This document shows, piece by piece, positions 34,064-44,074 of a DNA stretch of 64,000 nt (its first letter is position 1; every line of letters begins with the position of its first letter). The DNA comes from Verrucomicrobiales bacterium (GTDB taxonomy: Bacteria; Verrucomicrobiota; Verrucomicrobiia; Verrucomicrobiales; V1-33): contig JAQGPJ010000048.1 of the NCBI GenBank assembly GCA_028293125.1, positions 62,001-126,000 of the forward strand. The letters run 5' to 3'. A program made the position numbers and the translations under genes. The notes under the pieces were generated by a model that saw nothing but the letters and a program-made list of their open reading frames with translations, was not told where the DNA came from and did not search any database.

Positions 34064-36001
34064 ATGAAAATCTCACCGCCCGCCCTTTTCGCCGTCTCCC
34101 TGCTGCTGTTGCTGACCCGCGCCGCCGCGGACGTGCCCGCCAACCTGGTCGTGGACGGCATCCCGCCCATTCCGGAGACGGTGACGGCGGATGCCGGCCG
34201 GTATCTGGAATTCCGCGCCGCCGCTCTCCAGAGCTGGCATCCCCAGCGGCGGGAAATGCTCATCACCACCCGCTTCGCCGAAACCCCGCAGCTCCATCTG
34301 GTGCGTCAGCCGGGCGGTGCCCGGCGGCAGCTCACCTTTTCGAAGGAACCGGTGCGAGGAGCGGCATTCCGCCCCGGCAAGGGCGACAGCCTGATTTATT
34401 CGCAGGACACCGGCGGCGGGGAGTTTTTCCAGCTTTATCACTACAGCACCACCGATGGCCGCAGCACCCTGCTGACCGATGGGAAATCCCGCAACACCGG
34501 CGCGGTCTGGGCCAAGGACGGCAGCCGCTTGGCGTGGACATCCACCAAGCGGAATGGGAAGGACAATGATATCTGGATCATGGATCCCGACAAACCGGCG
34601 GAGGCACGCCTGATGACGGAGCTGAGCGGCGGAGGCTGGGGGGTCACCGACTGGTCCCCGGACGGCACGAAACTGGCGGTGGTGGAGTTCATCTCCGCCA
34701 ATCTCAGCCGCCTCTGGCTGGTGGACGTCGCCACCGGCGCCAAGGAGCAACTGACTCCGGATGCGGACAAACCAGTCGCCCGCAGCGGAGCCAAATTCTC
34801 CCGGGATGGCAAGGCCCTCTTTTTCACCAGCGATGAGAATGGGGAGTTTCATCAGCTGGGCCGCATGGACCTTGGCGACCGTAAATTCACCGCTCTGACC
34901 GCCGACATTCCCTGGGATGTGGAGGAATTCGATCCCGCGCCAGGGGGAATCCTCGTGGCCTTTGTCACCAATGAGGCCGGCAGCAGTGTGCTTCACCTCA
35001 AAAGCGCCGGTCCGGCAGCCGTGAAAATCCACGCCCTGCCCGAACTGCCCAAAGGGGTGATCTCCGGGCTCACTTGGCATGAAAACGGCAAGGACCTCGG
35101 CTTCAGCCTCACCGGAGCGCGCTCTCCCGCGGATGCCTACTCTATCGACACCGCCACCGGAACGCTGGAGCGCTGGACCGAAAGCGAGACCGGCAGCCTG
35201 AACACCGGCACTTTCTCCGAACCTGAGCTGGTAAAGGTGAAGAGTTTCGACGGGCTGGAAGTCTCCGGTTTCCTCTACCGTCCCGACCCCAACAAATTCC
35301 CCGGCAAACGCCCGGTGCTGCTGAGCATCCACGGCGGTCCCGAGGGCCAGTCCCGCCCTGTTTTTCAGGCACGGAACAACTACTGGCTGAGCGAGATGGG
35401 CATCGCGCTTTTTTATCCGAATGTCCGGGGATCCGAAGGCTACGGCAAAACCTTCCTCGCGCTGGACAATGGCTTCAAGCGGGAGGACTCGGTGAAGGAT
35501 ATCGGGGCATTCCTGGACTTCATCGCGGCGGATCCCGGCTGTGACGCCTCCCGCGTGGCGGTCATTGGCGGCAGCTACGGCGGCTACATGTCCTTGGCCT
35601 GCATGATCCAGCATGGAGCGCGGCTGCGCTGCGGCATTGACATCGTGGGCATCTCGAACTTCCTGACCTTTCTGAAAAACACCCAGGACTACCGCCGCGA
35701 CCTGCGCCGGGTGGAGTACGGCGACGAGCGCGATCCGGCCATGAACGAATTCCTCGCCAAAATCAGCCCCACGGCCCACGCGGACAAAATCAAAAATCCG
35801 CTGTTTGTCGTCCAAGGTCAGAACGATCCGCGGGTGCCTGTGACGGAGGCCTCTCAAATGGTCGCCGCTGTGCGCCAGGGCGGTGCCCCGGTCTGGTATC
35901 TCCTGGCCAAAGACGAAGGCCATGGCTTCGCTAAAAAGCCCAATGCCGATTACCAGTTCCAAGCGACCATCCTTTTCCTGAAGGAGCATCTTTTAAAATA
36001 G
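34064..36001 (+). CDS. Secreted S9 family (prolyl oligopeptidase-type) peptidase
   Basis: 645 aa with signal peptide (ALFAVSLLLLLTRAAADVP). Residues about 55-370 form a WD40-like/TolB-type propeller (DGSRLAWTSTKRNGKDNDIW, WSPDGTKLAVVEF, FSRDGKALFFTSDENGEF). The catalytic alpha/beta-hydrolase domain follows: LLSIHGGPEGQ, nucleophile GGSYGGY (Ser504), Asp in QNDPRVP and His in DEGHGF. It cleaves oligopeptides, probably in the periplasm. Divergently oriented from the CobA-HemD gene, with about 136 nt between them. Confidence 0.93.
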   Translation: MKISPPALFAVSLLLLLTRAAADVPANLVVDGIPPIPETVTADAGRYLEFRAAALQSWHPQRREMLITTRFAETPQLHLVRQPGGARRQLTFSKEPVRGAAFRPGKGDSLIYSQDTGGGEFFQLYHYSTTDGRSTLLTDGKSRNTGAVWAKDGSRLAWTSTKRNGKDNDIWIMDPDKPAEARLMTELSGGGWGVTDWSPDGTKLAVVEFISANLSRLWLVDVATGAKEQLTPDADKPVARSGAKFSRDGKALFFTSDENGEFHQLGRMDLGDRKFTALTADIPWDVEEFDPAPGGILVAFVTNEAGSSVLHLKSAGPAAVKIHALPELPKGVISGLTWHENGKDLGFSLTGARSPADAYSIDTATGTLERWTESETGSLNTGTFSEPELVKVKSFDGLEVSGFLYRPDPNKFPGKRPVLLSIHGGPEGQSRPVFQARNNYWLSEMGIALFYPNVRGSEGYGKTFLALDNGFKREDSVKDIGAFLDFIAADPGCDASRVAVIGGSYGGYMSLACMIQHGARLRCGIDIVGISNFLTFLKNTQDYRRDLRRVEYGDERDPAMNEFLAKISPTAHADKIKNPLFVVQGQNDPRVPVTEASQMVAAVRQGGAPVWYLLAKDEGHGFAKKPNADYQFQATILFLKEHLLK

Positions 36002-36022
36002 CTCCGCCCTGCGGTATCACCA

Positions 36023-36058
36023 CGCCGGACCGGATGCCCCTCAGCGTCCGGTCCGGCG
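36023..36058. terminator. Hairpin between convergent genes
   Basis: Perfect 12-bp stem CGCCGGACCGGA / TCCGGTCCGGCG with a 12-nt loop, between the S9 peptidase stop and the end of the coiled-coil gene, overlapping the latter's stop codon. No T-run on either side, so efficiency as an intrinsic terminator is uncertain; it may act bidirectionally. Confidence 0.45.
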
Positions 36059-36925
36059 CGCCAGGCGCTGGTTGAAGCGGATGGAGCTGCGCAGTTGGCG
36101 GATGCGGCCCACCAAGGGGCCGAAGCGCTTCAGGATGGGGCGGAGACTATCCGGCCTTTCATCCATGTAATGGCTCAAAAAGAGGCCTATTTCAAAGGCC
36201 AGTTCATTTTTCCGGTTCTCAAGAGCCCCTATTTTGGCCGAAATCTCAGAAATCTGTTTGGCGCGCTGGCGCAGCGTGGTTGTGAGCTCGGCCGTCTCCT
36301 CCCTGAATGCGGCGCGGCGGTTCAGGATCTCCTGTTCCATGGCGGCCGCTTTCTCCTCCAGCGTTTTGATTTCACCCTCCAAAGCTTCGATCTCCTCAAG
36401 ATTCCCCGTATGGGCGGCCTTGAGGTCCGCCAGAGTGGCCCGGGTTTTCTCAATCTCCAGCTCATATCCGCCCTCCGTCTGCTTTTTCAGGACGTCCAGC
36501 TTAGTTTTCAAGCCTCCGAACCGCCGGCGGGTTTCAGCATCCCGGCGCTTGATGCCCTCCGCCGCATCATTGAGGTCCGCAACCCTGGCCGCGATGGTCT
36601 GTTTCTGCTGGCGCAGAACCTCGATTTTATCCTCAAGGGTGTCCTCCAGCTTGTATAGTCTCTCCTGATCGTCCTCACTCTCCCGGGTCAGGCGTTCGCT
36701 GACTGTCCGCAGTTCATCCTGCTGGTCATGGCAGTCACGCAGTTGCCAGTACTCCCCGGAAACCATGTCCACATTCTCCATGTGGGGCCAGGCCATGCGC
36801 CCCAGCATGTCCTGCGTCTCTGTCAGCATCTGGCTTTCACGGGTCACCGCCGCCCACCGGGCACGTTCCCGGCGGATACCCACCTGCCAGGCGATGCGGG
36901 CGACAAAAAAACCAAAGGCGTTCAT
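36041..36925 (-). CDS. Coiled-coil protein of unknown function
   Basis: 294 aa from the ATG of MNAFGFFVARIAWQ. A short hydrophobic N-terminus may associate with the membrane. Residues about 70-245 are almost continuous heptad-type coiled coil (LTRESEDDQERLYKLEDTLEDKIEVLRQQKQ, LEEIEALEGEIKTLEEKAAAMEQEIL). The basic C-terminus (GRIRQLRSSIRFNQRLARR) could bind nucleic acid or lipid head groups. No family recognised. Possibly structural or cell-division related; that is a guess from composition only. Converges with the S9 peptidase. Confidence 0.65.
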   Translation of the reverse strand: MNAFGFFVARIAWQVGIRRERARWAAVTRESQMLTETQDMLGRMAWPHMENVDMVSGEYWQLRDCHDQQDELRTVSERLTRESEDDQERLYKLEDTLEDKIEVLRQQKQTIAARVADLNDAAEGIKRRDAETRRRFGGLKTKLDVLKKQTEGGYELEIEKTRATLADLKAAHTGNLEEIEALEGEIKTLEEKAAAMEQEILNRRAAFREETAELTTTLRQRAKQISEISAKIGALENRKNELAFEIGLFLSHYMDERPDSLRPILKRFGPLVGRIRQLRSSIRFNQRLARRTGR

Positions 36926-37028
36926 GAAGGGGGGAATCAGGAAAGGCCCGGGAATGTGTCCCGGCGGGCGGGTTTTAAAAGCGGACCGCCGCCCTGCCAA
37001 GCCGGAAATGTGGTTGTCCTGTCAACTC

Positions 37029-37847
37029 TCAGGCCACCGGATGACTCAAAGAAGCCGATTTCCCACGTAGCGAGGCCCGGATATTCAACACCTCCACCAC
37101 CACGGAGAAGGCCATGGCAAAGTACACGTAGCCTTTCGGGATGTGGAAATGCGCTGATTCCGCCAGCAGGTTGGTGCCGATCAGCAACAGGAATGCCAAG
37201 GCCAGCATCTTCACCGCCGGGTGCTTCTCCACAAAATTGCTGATGGGATTCACGGCGAAGATCATCACCGCGGTGGAGAGCAGCACGGCGATGATCATGA
37301 TGGGGATCTCCTTCACCATGCCCACGGCGGTGATGATGGAGTCCAGGCTGAAGATCACGTTCATGAGCATGATCTGTATCATGACCTTGCCAATGCTGAC
37401 CGCCACTTTCGGGCCCGCCTCCACTCCCGCCGCCGCCCCCCCCTCGATTTTATGGTGAATCTCCTTCACTGCCTGCACGATCAGGAACAGCCCTCCGACC
37501 AGCATGACCAGATCCTTGCCGGTGAATCCAAGCATGGTTCCCTTCGGAACGCTGGTCAGATAACCCGATTGAGGATCCTCGATCGGCAGCGTGAACAGCG
37601 GTTTCTGCAGGCTGAGGATCAAGCCCAGCAGCAGCAGGAACACCAGCCGGGGAATCACCGCCAGAATCAGTCCCTTGCGCCGCGCTTTGGCCCGGTCCGC
37701 CTCGGGCAGCTTGCTGGTGAGGATGGAGATGAAAACGATGTTGTCGATCCCCAGCACCACCTCCAGCACCACCAGAGTGATCAGACCGATCCAGGCAGCG
37801 CCGCTGCCCACCCAGGAGAAATCCGTCAGATTCTGTAAAAGATCCAT
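37029..37847 (-). CDS. TerC family integral membrane protein
   Basis: 272 aa with about seven membrane helices. TerC signature residues include the acidic LVVLEVVLGIDNIVFISIL in helix 1 and IMLMNVIFSLDSIITAVGMV in the middle, plus LGIDN/FSLDS acidic pairs thought to coordinate metal. TerC/Alx proteins contribute to tellurite resistance or manganese export; the substrate is not decided by sequence. C-terminal helix YFAMAFSVVVEVLNIR. Located downstream of dnaJ in the same orientation with about 30 nt between. Confidence 0.92.
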   Translation of the reverse strand: MDLLQNLTDFSWVGSGAAWIGLITLVVLEVVLGIDNIVFISILTSKLPEADRAKARRKGLILAVIPRLVFLLLLGLILSLQKPLFTLPIEDPQSGYLTSVPKGTMLGFTGKDLVMLVGGLFLIVQAVKEIHHKIEGGAAAGVEAGPKVAVSIGKVMIQIMLMNVIFSLDSIITAVGMVKEIPIMIIAVLLSTAVMIFAVNPISNFVEKHPAVKMLALAFLLLIGTNLLAESAHFHIPKGYVYFAMAFSVVVEVLNIRASLRGKSASLSHPVA

Positions 37848-37878
37848 AGCAGCAAAGGAGAGGATTCAGTCAGTCAGT

Positions 37879-39057
37879 TCAGGAAAAGAAACGCTTGGCT
37901 TTTTCGAAGAAGGATTCCGACATGGGCGAGTTCTCATCCCCGCAGGAGTCGGCGAACGCCTTCAGCTTGTCTTTTTGTTCGGTGTTCAGATTGGTGGGCA
38001 CCTCCACCTGGACTGTCACCATCAGATCCCCTTTCGATCCCCGGTTCAGGATCGGCACCCCCTTGCCACGCAGGCGGAACACCGTGCCCGACTGTGTGCC
38101 CGCCGGCACCTTCAGGGTGGCTTTGCCCTCCAGGGTGGGCACCATCAGCTCACCGCCGAGCGCCATTTTCGAGTAGCTGACCGGAATCTCACAGAACAGA
38201 TCATTGCCGTCGCGCTCGAACACCTCGTGCTTTCTGATGTGGATGACCACATAGAGATCACCCGCCGGGCCTCCCCGGAAGCCGGCGTCGCCATTGCTGC
38301 TGGAGCGCAGACGGCTGCCCTCGCCAATGCCGGCAGGGATGCGCAGCTTGATGCGGGTGGATTTCTCCACGCGCCCCTGACCCCGGCAGTCCGGGCAGGG
38401 ATTGCTGATGACCTGGCCGGTGCCGCCACAGTCCGGGCAGGGCTGCTGCACTTGGAAAAAGCCGCGGCTGGCGATCACTTGGCCGACTCCCCGGCAGGTC
38501 GAACAGGTTTTGACCTCCCCACCCTTCCCGGCACCGGTGCTGTGGCAGGTGTCACAGCCCACGGCGCGCTCCAGCTCCACCTGCTTCTCCACTCCCGTGG
38601 AGGCCTCCTCCAGCGTGATTTCCAGATCGTAACGCAGATCGCTGCCCCGCGCCTTGCCGGAGCGGTCCCGCCCACCGCCGCCGCCGCCACCGCCACCGCC
38701 GAAAAACTCCTCAAAAATACTGCCGCCGGCACCTCCGCCGCCACCGCCGCCGCCGAAAACCTCGCGGAAGATATCGAAGGGATCGTGGAATCCACCACGT
38801 CCGCCGCCAGCGCCGGCTCCGGCCCCGGCTGAAAAAGCGGCATGGCCGAAGCGGTCGTAGGCAGCGCGCTTGTCGGCGTCGCCCAGCACATCATAAGCCT
38901 CCCCCAGCTCCTTGAATTTCTCCTCCGCCACCTTGTCATCGGGGTTGCGGTCAGGATGGTATTTCAGCGCCAGACGGCGGTAGGATTTTTTAAGATCCTC
39001 CGCGCTGACGCTTTTTTCGACCTCCAGAATTTCGTAGTAGTCCCGTTTCGAAGCCAT
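37879..39057 (-). CDS. dnaJ: Chaperone protein DnaJ
   Basis: 392 aa, full-length type I DnaJ. J domain with HPD ([13 protein letters not shown]), very long Gly/Phe-rich region (two poly-Gly runs around SIFEEFFGG, about 75-130), four zinc-ribbon repeats ([37 protein letters not shown]) and the C-terminal substrate-binding domain ([22 protein letters not shown]). It stimulates DnaK ATPase and delivers clients. Follows grpE by 14 nt. The poly-Gly codons create a (CCG/CCA)n tract at about 38680-38760. Confidence 0.96.
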   Translation of the reverse strand: MASKRDYYEILEVEKSVSAEDLKKSYRRLALKYHPDRNPDDKVAEEKFKELGEAYDVLGDADKRAAYDRFGHAAFSAGAGAGAGGGRGGFHDPFDIFREVFGGGGGGGGAGGSIFEEFFGGGGGGGGGGRDRSGKARGSDLRYDLEITLEEASTGVEKQVELERAVGCDTCHSTGAGKGGEVKTCSTCRGVGQVIASRGFFQVQQPCPDCGGTGQVISNPCPDCRGQGRVEKSTRIKLRIPAGIGEGSRLRSSSNGDAGFRGGPAGDLYVVIHIRKHEVFERDGNDLFCEIPVSYSKMALGGELMVPTLEGKATLKVPAGTQSGTVFRLRGKGVPILNRGSKGDLMVTVQVEVPTNLNTEQKDKLKAFADSCGDENSPMSESFFEKAKRFFS

Positions 39058-39071
39058 GATAAAAACCTGAA

Positions 39072-39626
39072 TTAAGCGCTCTCTGCCGCAGGGCCGCTGG
39101 AGACGATCACGGAGGCCGGCCGCAGCAGGCGGTCCCGCAGTTTGTAGCCTTTGCGGGTCTGCTGGAGGACAATGCCCTCGGCCACAGTGCCGCTGGGCTG
39201 CTGGGAGACGGCCTCGTGCACATTCGGATCAAACGGGGCACCCACAGCCCCGATCTCCTCCACATGGTTCTCCTTCAGGAAGTCCTGGATCTGGCGCAGC
39301 ACCATGCTCAGGCCGAGATAGAGGTTGGAGCCTTCGGACTCCGCCTTCGCCGCCTGCATGCCGTAGTCAAAATTGTCCAGTACCGGCAGCAGGCTTTCCA
39401 GCAGGCCGGCATTGGCATAGCGCAGGGAATCCTGCATCTCACGGGCCATGCGTTTCCGGTAGTTGTCCAGCTCCGCCGCCGCGCGGTGGGCGGCGTCCTT
39501 CCACTGCGCCGCCTCCAGCAGGGCCTTGTTCAACGGATCCTCCTCGGAGGCATCCTGGATGTCGTCCACGTCCACCAGCTCCTCGGGAGCGGTTTCAGGC
39601 GAATTCTTGGGGGTCTTGTCGGTCAT
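39072..39626 (-). CDS. grpE: Nucleotide exchange factor GrpE
   Basis: 184 aa. Acidic disordered N-terminus, long helix ([25 protein letters not shown]), family motif [12 protein letters not shown], and C-terminal beta part with the conserved [22 protein letters not shown] and [22 protein letters not shown]. It releases ADP from DnaK. Starts the grpE-dnaJ(-terC) run. No CIRCE element (TTAGCACTC...GAGTGCTAA) was seen upstream; a sigma-70-like promoter is listed separately. Confidence 0.96.
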   Translation of the reverse strand: MTDKTPKNSPETAPEELVDVDDIQDASEEDPLNKALLEAAQWKDAAHRAAAELDNYRKRMAREMQDSLRYANAGLLESLLPVLDNFDYGMQAAKAESEGSNLYLGLSMVLRQIQDFLKENHVEEIGAVGAPFDPNVHEAVSQQPSGTVAEGIVLQQTRKGYKLRDRLLRPASVIVSSGPAAESA

Positions 39627-39703
39627 GGTAAAATTTTGTCAGCCCGCGGGCCAAAGGGGACGGCGCGGTTGGCGCGCCGCACCGGGATGGCCGGGGAGCG
39701 CAC

Positions 39704-39731
39704 ACCATAGAGGCCAACCGGCGTGGCTCAA
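39704..39731 (-). promoter_or_regulatory. Candidate grpE promoter
   Basis: On the minus strand TTGAGC (39731-39726), 16-nt spacer, TATGGT (39709-39704); predicted transcript start near 39697, giving a leader of about 70 nt to grpE. The match to sigma-70 consensus is moderate. The assignment rests on spacing and location. Confidence 0.35.
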
Positions 39732-39907
39732 CCCAATTTCATTCATTTCCCTCAAATCGGCACCGGTCACGACGCTTCCGGCTTTTGATTTCAAAAGACT
39801 GAATCTTCATCCACCCATTCAGGGCAAACCACTCCCCCCTGCCGGGAGGAACGGATGATTATCCCCATGGATGCCGGATAAAAACACATGGCCCCACATC
39901 AGCAAAA

Positions 39908-39936
39908 GCACTGTCCCCCGGACCGGAGGACAGTGC
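39908..39936 (-). terminator. Rho-independent terminator of the PCD gene
   Basis: 9-bp stem GCACTGTCC / GGACAGTGC with an 11-nt loop. On the minus strand it is followed immediately by TTTT. It lies about 56 nt past the stop codon of the pterin-4a-carbinolamine dehydratase gene. Confidence 0.6.
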
Positions 39937-39992
39937 CCGCACATGAATCAATGGATAAGACTGCGGCTTAGGCGCGCAGCACCGCGTCCGGC

Positions 39993-40274
39993 TCAGTCAA
40001 TGAGGTTGTCCAGGCGCTGGGCCACCTCGATGTCCGTCTCCGTGACGCCGCCGGCATCGTGGGTGGTGAGCATCAGGGTCACCTTGCCGTCGCGGATGTC
40101 GACATCGGGGTGATGGCCTTCGTCCTCAGCCACCTCCGCGACGTCATTGAGAAACTCGACCGCCTCCGCGAAGCCGTCGAATTCAATGGTGCGGCTGATC
40201 TTCTTCCCCTCGATTTCCCACTCCGGGGTTTTTTTGAGGAAGCGCTTCAAATCATCTTTGCTCAGGATGTCCAT
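39993..40274 (-). CDS. phhB: Pterin-4a-carbinolamine dehydratase
   Basis: 93 aa, the usual size. Start ATG at 40274; the longer open frame upstream is only the shadow of cysK. Family motif [11 protein letters not shown] with the catalytic His pair, a [14 protein letters not shown] strand before it, and [20 protein letters not shown] at the C-terminus. It dehydrates 4a-hydroxytetrahydrobiopterin during pterin recycling. No aromatic amino-acid hydroxylase is adjacent; such orphan PCDs may serve other pterin or moonlighting roles. Divergent from cysK. Confidence 0.93.
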   Translation of the reverse strand: MDILSKDDLKRFLKKTPEWEIEGKKISRTIEFDGFAEAVEFLNDVAEVAEDEGHHPDVDIRDGKVTLMLTTHDAGGVTETDIEVAQRLDNLID

Positions 40275-40381
40275 GGGAAGTTTGGTGGGAAAAGGACGGG
40301 CATGAAACCCGGTGGAGAGCCCGTATGGGAAAGCTCCGCCAGGAGGGGGAATTGGGGCGCATTGAAACCCTGTTCTTTCTA

Positions 40382-40410
40382 TTGTCAAAACGAATGCTTC
40401 AAAATATTGT
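40382..40410 (+). promoter_or_regulatory. Candidate cysK promoter
   Basis: TTGTCA (40382-40387), exact 17-nt spacer, TATTGT (40405-40410): a good sigma-70-type match. Predicted transcript start near 40417, leader about 70 nt before the ATG at 40488. Confidence 0.55.
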
Positions 40411-40487
40411 TGCACCCCCCCGCCGGACCGCCCACTCTGCCCGGCACTCCGTTTTCCGCACACGAAATTCTCATCCTCAGCACTCCC

Positions 40488-41453
<966 letters not shown>

Positions 41454-41526
41454 TTGTCCAGGCGGCCTCCGGCACGCCTCATTTCCATTTATCGTTCCCC
41501 CAGTTTCTGAATTTCCGCCCCCTTCC

Positions 41527-42774
41527 ATGGCCAAGCTCCCTGAAGTCCCCGTCGCCCATCTTGAATTCGAGCACAGCCCGCTCGAGGACGCCGTCATGCG
41601 GCATAAAAACAAGCTCATCCTCGTGAGTGTGCTGGCCGTGGTCGGCACCCTGGGCTACTTCGGCAACAAACTGTGGATGGAGCACAAGCACTCCGTGGCC
41701 GCTCTCGCCTTCACACGGGCCAACACCATCGGGGAGCTCCGGGAAGTTTCAGCACAGAATCCCGGCCAGCCCGGCGGCGGCAGCGCCCTGCTGGACGCCT
41801 CCCGCCTCCTGGCCAAGGAGGGCAAAAACAAGGAGGCCATGGAGGAACTGCAAAAGTTCATCAGCAATTACAGCAGCCACGAGCTTATTGATCTGGCAAA
41901 GTTCCGCCTCGCCGACCTGAAGCTCCAGGAGGGCAGCCTGCAGGATGCCGCGGCCGGCTTCCAGGAAATTGCTAAAAACCAGTCCAGCCCCTACGCTTCA
42001 CTGGCGCTGATCCGCGCGGGCGATATCCACTGGCAGGAAGGCAAAACGGAGGAGGCCCGCCGGCTGTTTGAGGAGGCCGTCACCAAAACCGGCGGCAATC
42101 AGGTGGCCATGCAGCGCTTGAAGCAGGTGAAACTGGCGGCCCCCACGCTGATCGACTACGTTCCGGAACCCACGCCGGCGGCTCCGGCTCCCGGTAGCCC
42201 GCCCTCCATTGACGCTCTCAACGGAGGCATCAATGCTCCCGGTCTGATGGGAGATGATCCGGCTGGCCTCGGTGGCGCAGCTCCCCTGCTGCCGCCACCG
42301 GCCCTTCCTGGACTGCCTCCCTCCATTCAGGTGACACCACCCGCGCCGGCTCCTCCGCCTGTCCCGGATCCGGTTCCGGCTCCCGCCACGCCTCCACCGG
42401 CTGCGGATCCGGCTGTCCCGACCCCGCCTGTGGTGCCGGCTCCGGCACCGGCTGTTCCGGCCACTCCGCCGCCTGTGGTTGAGACCCCGGCTGCGCCGGC
42501 GACACCCCCTCCGGCAGTGGAACCGGTGGTTCCTGCTCCCGCCACTCCCCCGCCAGCCGCTGCCGCGCCGGCCCCGGCTCCAGTCACGCCTCCTCCGGCA
42601 GTTGAAACTCCGGCTCCGACACCAGTCACGCCGCCTCCAGCGGTCGAAACACCGGCTCCGGCACCAGCCCCTGCTCCTGTCACACCGCCTCCCGCCACGG
42701 AACCCGCACAGCCAGCCACCCCGGCCCCTGCGCCGGCGGCTCCAGCACCGGAAGCTCCTCCTGCGGCAAAGTAG
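41527..42774 (+). CDS. Membrane-anchored TPR-like protein with Pro/Ala-rich tail
   Basis: 415 aa. Cytoplasmic N-terminus with one membrane helix (KLILVSVLAVVGTLGYFGNKLW, about 28-50) and a TPR-like periplasmic domain to about residue 215 (LLDASRLLAKEGKNKEAMEELQKFISNY, LADLKLQEGSLQDAAAGFQEIA, IRAGDIHWQEGKTEEARRLFEEAV). This topology resembles YfgM/AncA-type ancillary SecYEG proteins. The last 195 residues are a Pro/Ala/Val/Thr repeat region built from units like TPPPAVETPAP. The tail probably forms an extended spacer across the periplasm. Function otherwise unknown. Confidence 0.75.
   Translation: MAKLPEVPVAHLEFEHSPLEDAVMRHKNKLILVSVLAVVGTLGYFGNKLWMEHKHSVAALAFTRANTIGELREVSAQNPGQPGGGSALLDASRLLAKEGKNKEAMEELQKFISNYSSHELIDLAKFRLADLKLQEGSLQDAAAGFQEIAKNQSSPYASLALIRAGDIHWQEGKTEEARRLFEEAVTKTGGNQVAMQRLKQVKLAAPTLIDYVPEPTPAAPAPGSPPSIDALNGGINAPGLMGDDPAGLGGAAPLLPPPALPGLPPSIQVTPPAPAPPPVPDPVPAPATPPPAADPAVPTPPVVPAPAPAVPATPPPVVETPAAPATPPPAVEPVVPAPATPPPAAAAPAPAPVTPPPAVETPAPTPVTPPPAVETPAPAPAPAPVTPPPATEPAQPATPAPAPAAPAPEAPPAAK
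42310..42770 (+). repeat. Tandem Pro/Ala-rich coding repeat
   Basis: Degenerate repeats of about 33-45 nt encoding variations on (V/A)TPPPAVE(T/P)PAPAP make up the 3-prime end of the TPR-protein gene. High CCN/GCN content creates long Arg-rich and Gly/Val-rich open frames on the other strand, which are artefacts. Copy number could vary between strains. Confidence 0.6.
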
Positions 42775-42828
42775 CCACGCCTGACATAACGGCTCCGGCA
42801 TCGCGCCGAAGTATTCGGATTACTTTAC

Positions 42829-42872
42829 AAGTGGTGACTGATGGGACCTGCTCCCTCAGTCACCACTTTTGC
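42829..42872 (+). terminator. Rho-independent terminator after the TPR gene
   Basis: Perfect 13-bp stem AAGTGGTGACTGA / TCAGTCACCACTT, 14-nt loop, followed by TTGCTTTT. Also has A-rich sequence before it, so it may serve the minus-strand transglutaminase gene that converges here. Confidence 0.75.
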
Positions 42873-42966
42873 TTTTCCGGGGCAGTTTCAGGATGGCATT
42901 CGCGAACAGCCAAGCGTGAAACTGTGGCTGTATCCTTGAAATGGAGGGCGCAGGAAGACCTGCCCG

Positions 42967-43938
42967 TCAGGTGATGGAGTGCGCGGTGGGAACCGCAGCG
43001 GAGGGAGGCGCAGCGGTCTGTGCTACCAACTGCGGTGGGAGGGCCGCGCCGGGAGTGGTGCCATCCGCCGGATGGGGAATCACATCCACCATCACTTTGG
43101 GCTGGCCGCCGCTGCCGTAGGTGACACCGCGCAGGGGGGAAACATCTGAAAAATCACGCCCCCAGGCCGTGCGCAGATGCAGCGGACCGGGAATGCAACT
43201 GTTGGTGGGATCGAAGTCCACCCAGCCGCACACGGGATCATAAACCGAGATCCACGCGTGCGAGGCGTCGGCTCCGATCTGGCGCGGTTTGCCCGGGGGC
43301 GGCAGGGTTTCCAGATAGCCGCTGACATACCGCGCTGAAAGTCCCAGCGACCGGAGGCAGGCGATTTCGAGGTGCGCAAAATCCTGGCAAACCCCCCGCC
43401 GGGTTTTGAGCACCGTCTCCACCGGCGTGGACACCGTGGTCGCGGTGGGATCGAACTTGAACTCCCGGAAAATGCGCCTGGTCAGGGACATGGCCGCCTC
43501 CAGCAGGGGCCGGCCCGGTGTGAAGCTGAGCCGCGCAAAGTCCGCGAACCCCGGGCTCTCAGGTGTCTGGGCCGTGGGAAACCGGAACGCCTGAGCGTCC
43601 AGATGCACGGCGTGGTGATCCTCCACCAGCTGCTCCACCACCGTTTCCCAGCGCGGGGATTTCTCCATCGCCGGGGGAGGGACGGGAAAAGTCTCCACCA
43701 TGCTGACAGCCTCCACCGCCAGCACCTCATAAGCCTGCTGGATGGCGAAAAAGGTGAACTGATTGCCAAAGGCATCCGTGCGCTCCACCTTCACGGCGGG
43801 CTCCGGCAGGATCGTGAGCGAGTGGCTCAGGCATTTCTGCCGGTCATCACAGCGGGGACGCAGCCGCGCCAGATGATGCGATTCCGAAACACTGTCGGGA
43901 TACGTGTAGGTGGTGCGGTGGCGGACGTAATACTTCAT
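42967..43938 (-). CDS. Transglutaminase-like cysteine protease family protein
   Basis: 323 aa from the ATG of MKYYVRHRTTYTYPD, the standard start of this family (bacterial transglutaminase-like N-terminal region, HHLARLRPR). Transglutaminase core with catalytic Cys in RRGVCQDFAHLEIACLRSLGLSARYVSGYL, His in DASHAWISVYDP and Asp in WVDFDPTN. The C-terminal 50 residues are Pro/Ala-rich. It has no signal peptide, so cytosolic. Family members are probably peptidases or amidases of unknown substrate. It converges with the TPR gene and is transcribed separately from the esterase gene upstream. Confidence 0.88.
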   Translation of the reverse strand: MKYYVRHRTTYTYPDSVSESHHLARLRPRCDDRQKCLSHSLTILPEPAVKVERTDAFGNQFTFFAIQQAYEVLAVEAVSMVETFPVPPPAMEKSPRWETVVEQLVEDHHAVHLDAQAFRFPTAQTPESPGFADFARLSFTPGRPLLEAAMSLTRRIFREFKFDPTATTVSTPVETVLKTRRGVCQDFAHLEIACLRSLGLSARYVSGYLETLPPPGKPRQIGADASHAWISVYDPVCGWVDFDPTNSCIPGPLHLRTAWGRDFSDVSPLRGVTYGSGGQPKVMVDVIPHPADGTTPGAALPPQLVAQTAAPPSAAVPTAHSIT

Positions 43939-44074
43939 GGGGGCCTGTCCAAAGGAACGGAAAATCCAGCCCTCGGAAAGCGCAAAGATGCGGGCACGGA
44001 GCCGCCTGGCCCGGACGGCGGACACTTGACCGTCAGGGCTGGACAGACCGGGAATTCCCTGCCCTGCCCTCAAC

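Larger units (their letters stand above)
39627..39992. other. Intergenic region between grpE and the PCD gene
   Basis: 366 nt holding the grpE promoter candidate and the terminator hairpin of the carbinolamine dehydratase gene. No open frame in it has protein-like content. Confidence 0.6.

Noticed and set aside
33928-34269. N-terminal extension of the CobA-HemD frame
   Set aside because: Sequence before the ATG at 33927 is not family-like and overlaps the divergent peptidase start.
34073-35989. 638-codon open frame antisense to the S9 peptidase
   Set aside because: It mirrors the real gene in a GC-rich codon frame; no domain, no signal, His/Gly/Arg-biased composition.
38680-38760. CCG/CCA-rich tract taken for a microsatellite
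   Set aside because: It encodes the Gly-rich region expected in DnaJ.
41998-42801. Arg-rich minus-strand frame
   Set aside because: Produced by the complement of CCN/GCN-rich repeats in the TPR-protein gene.
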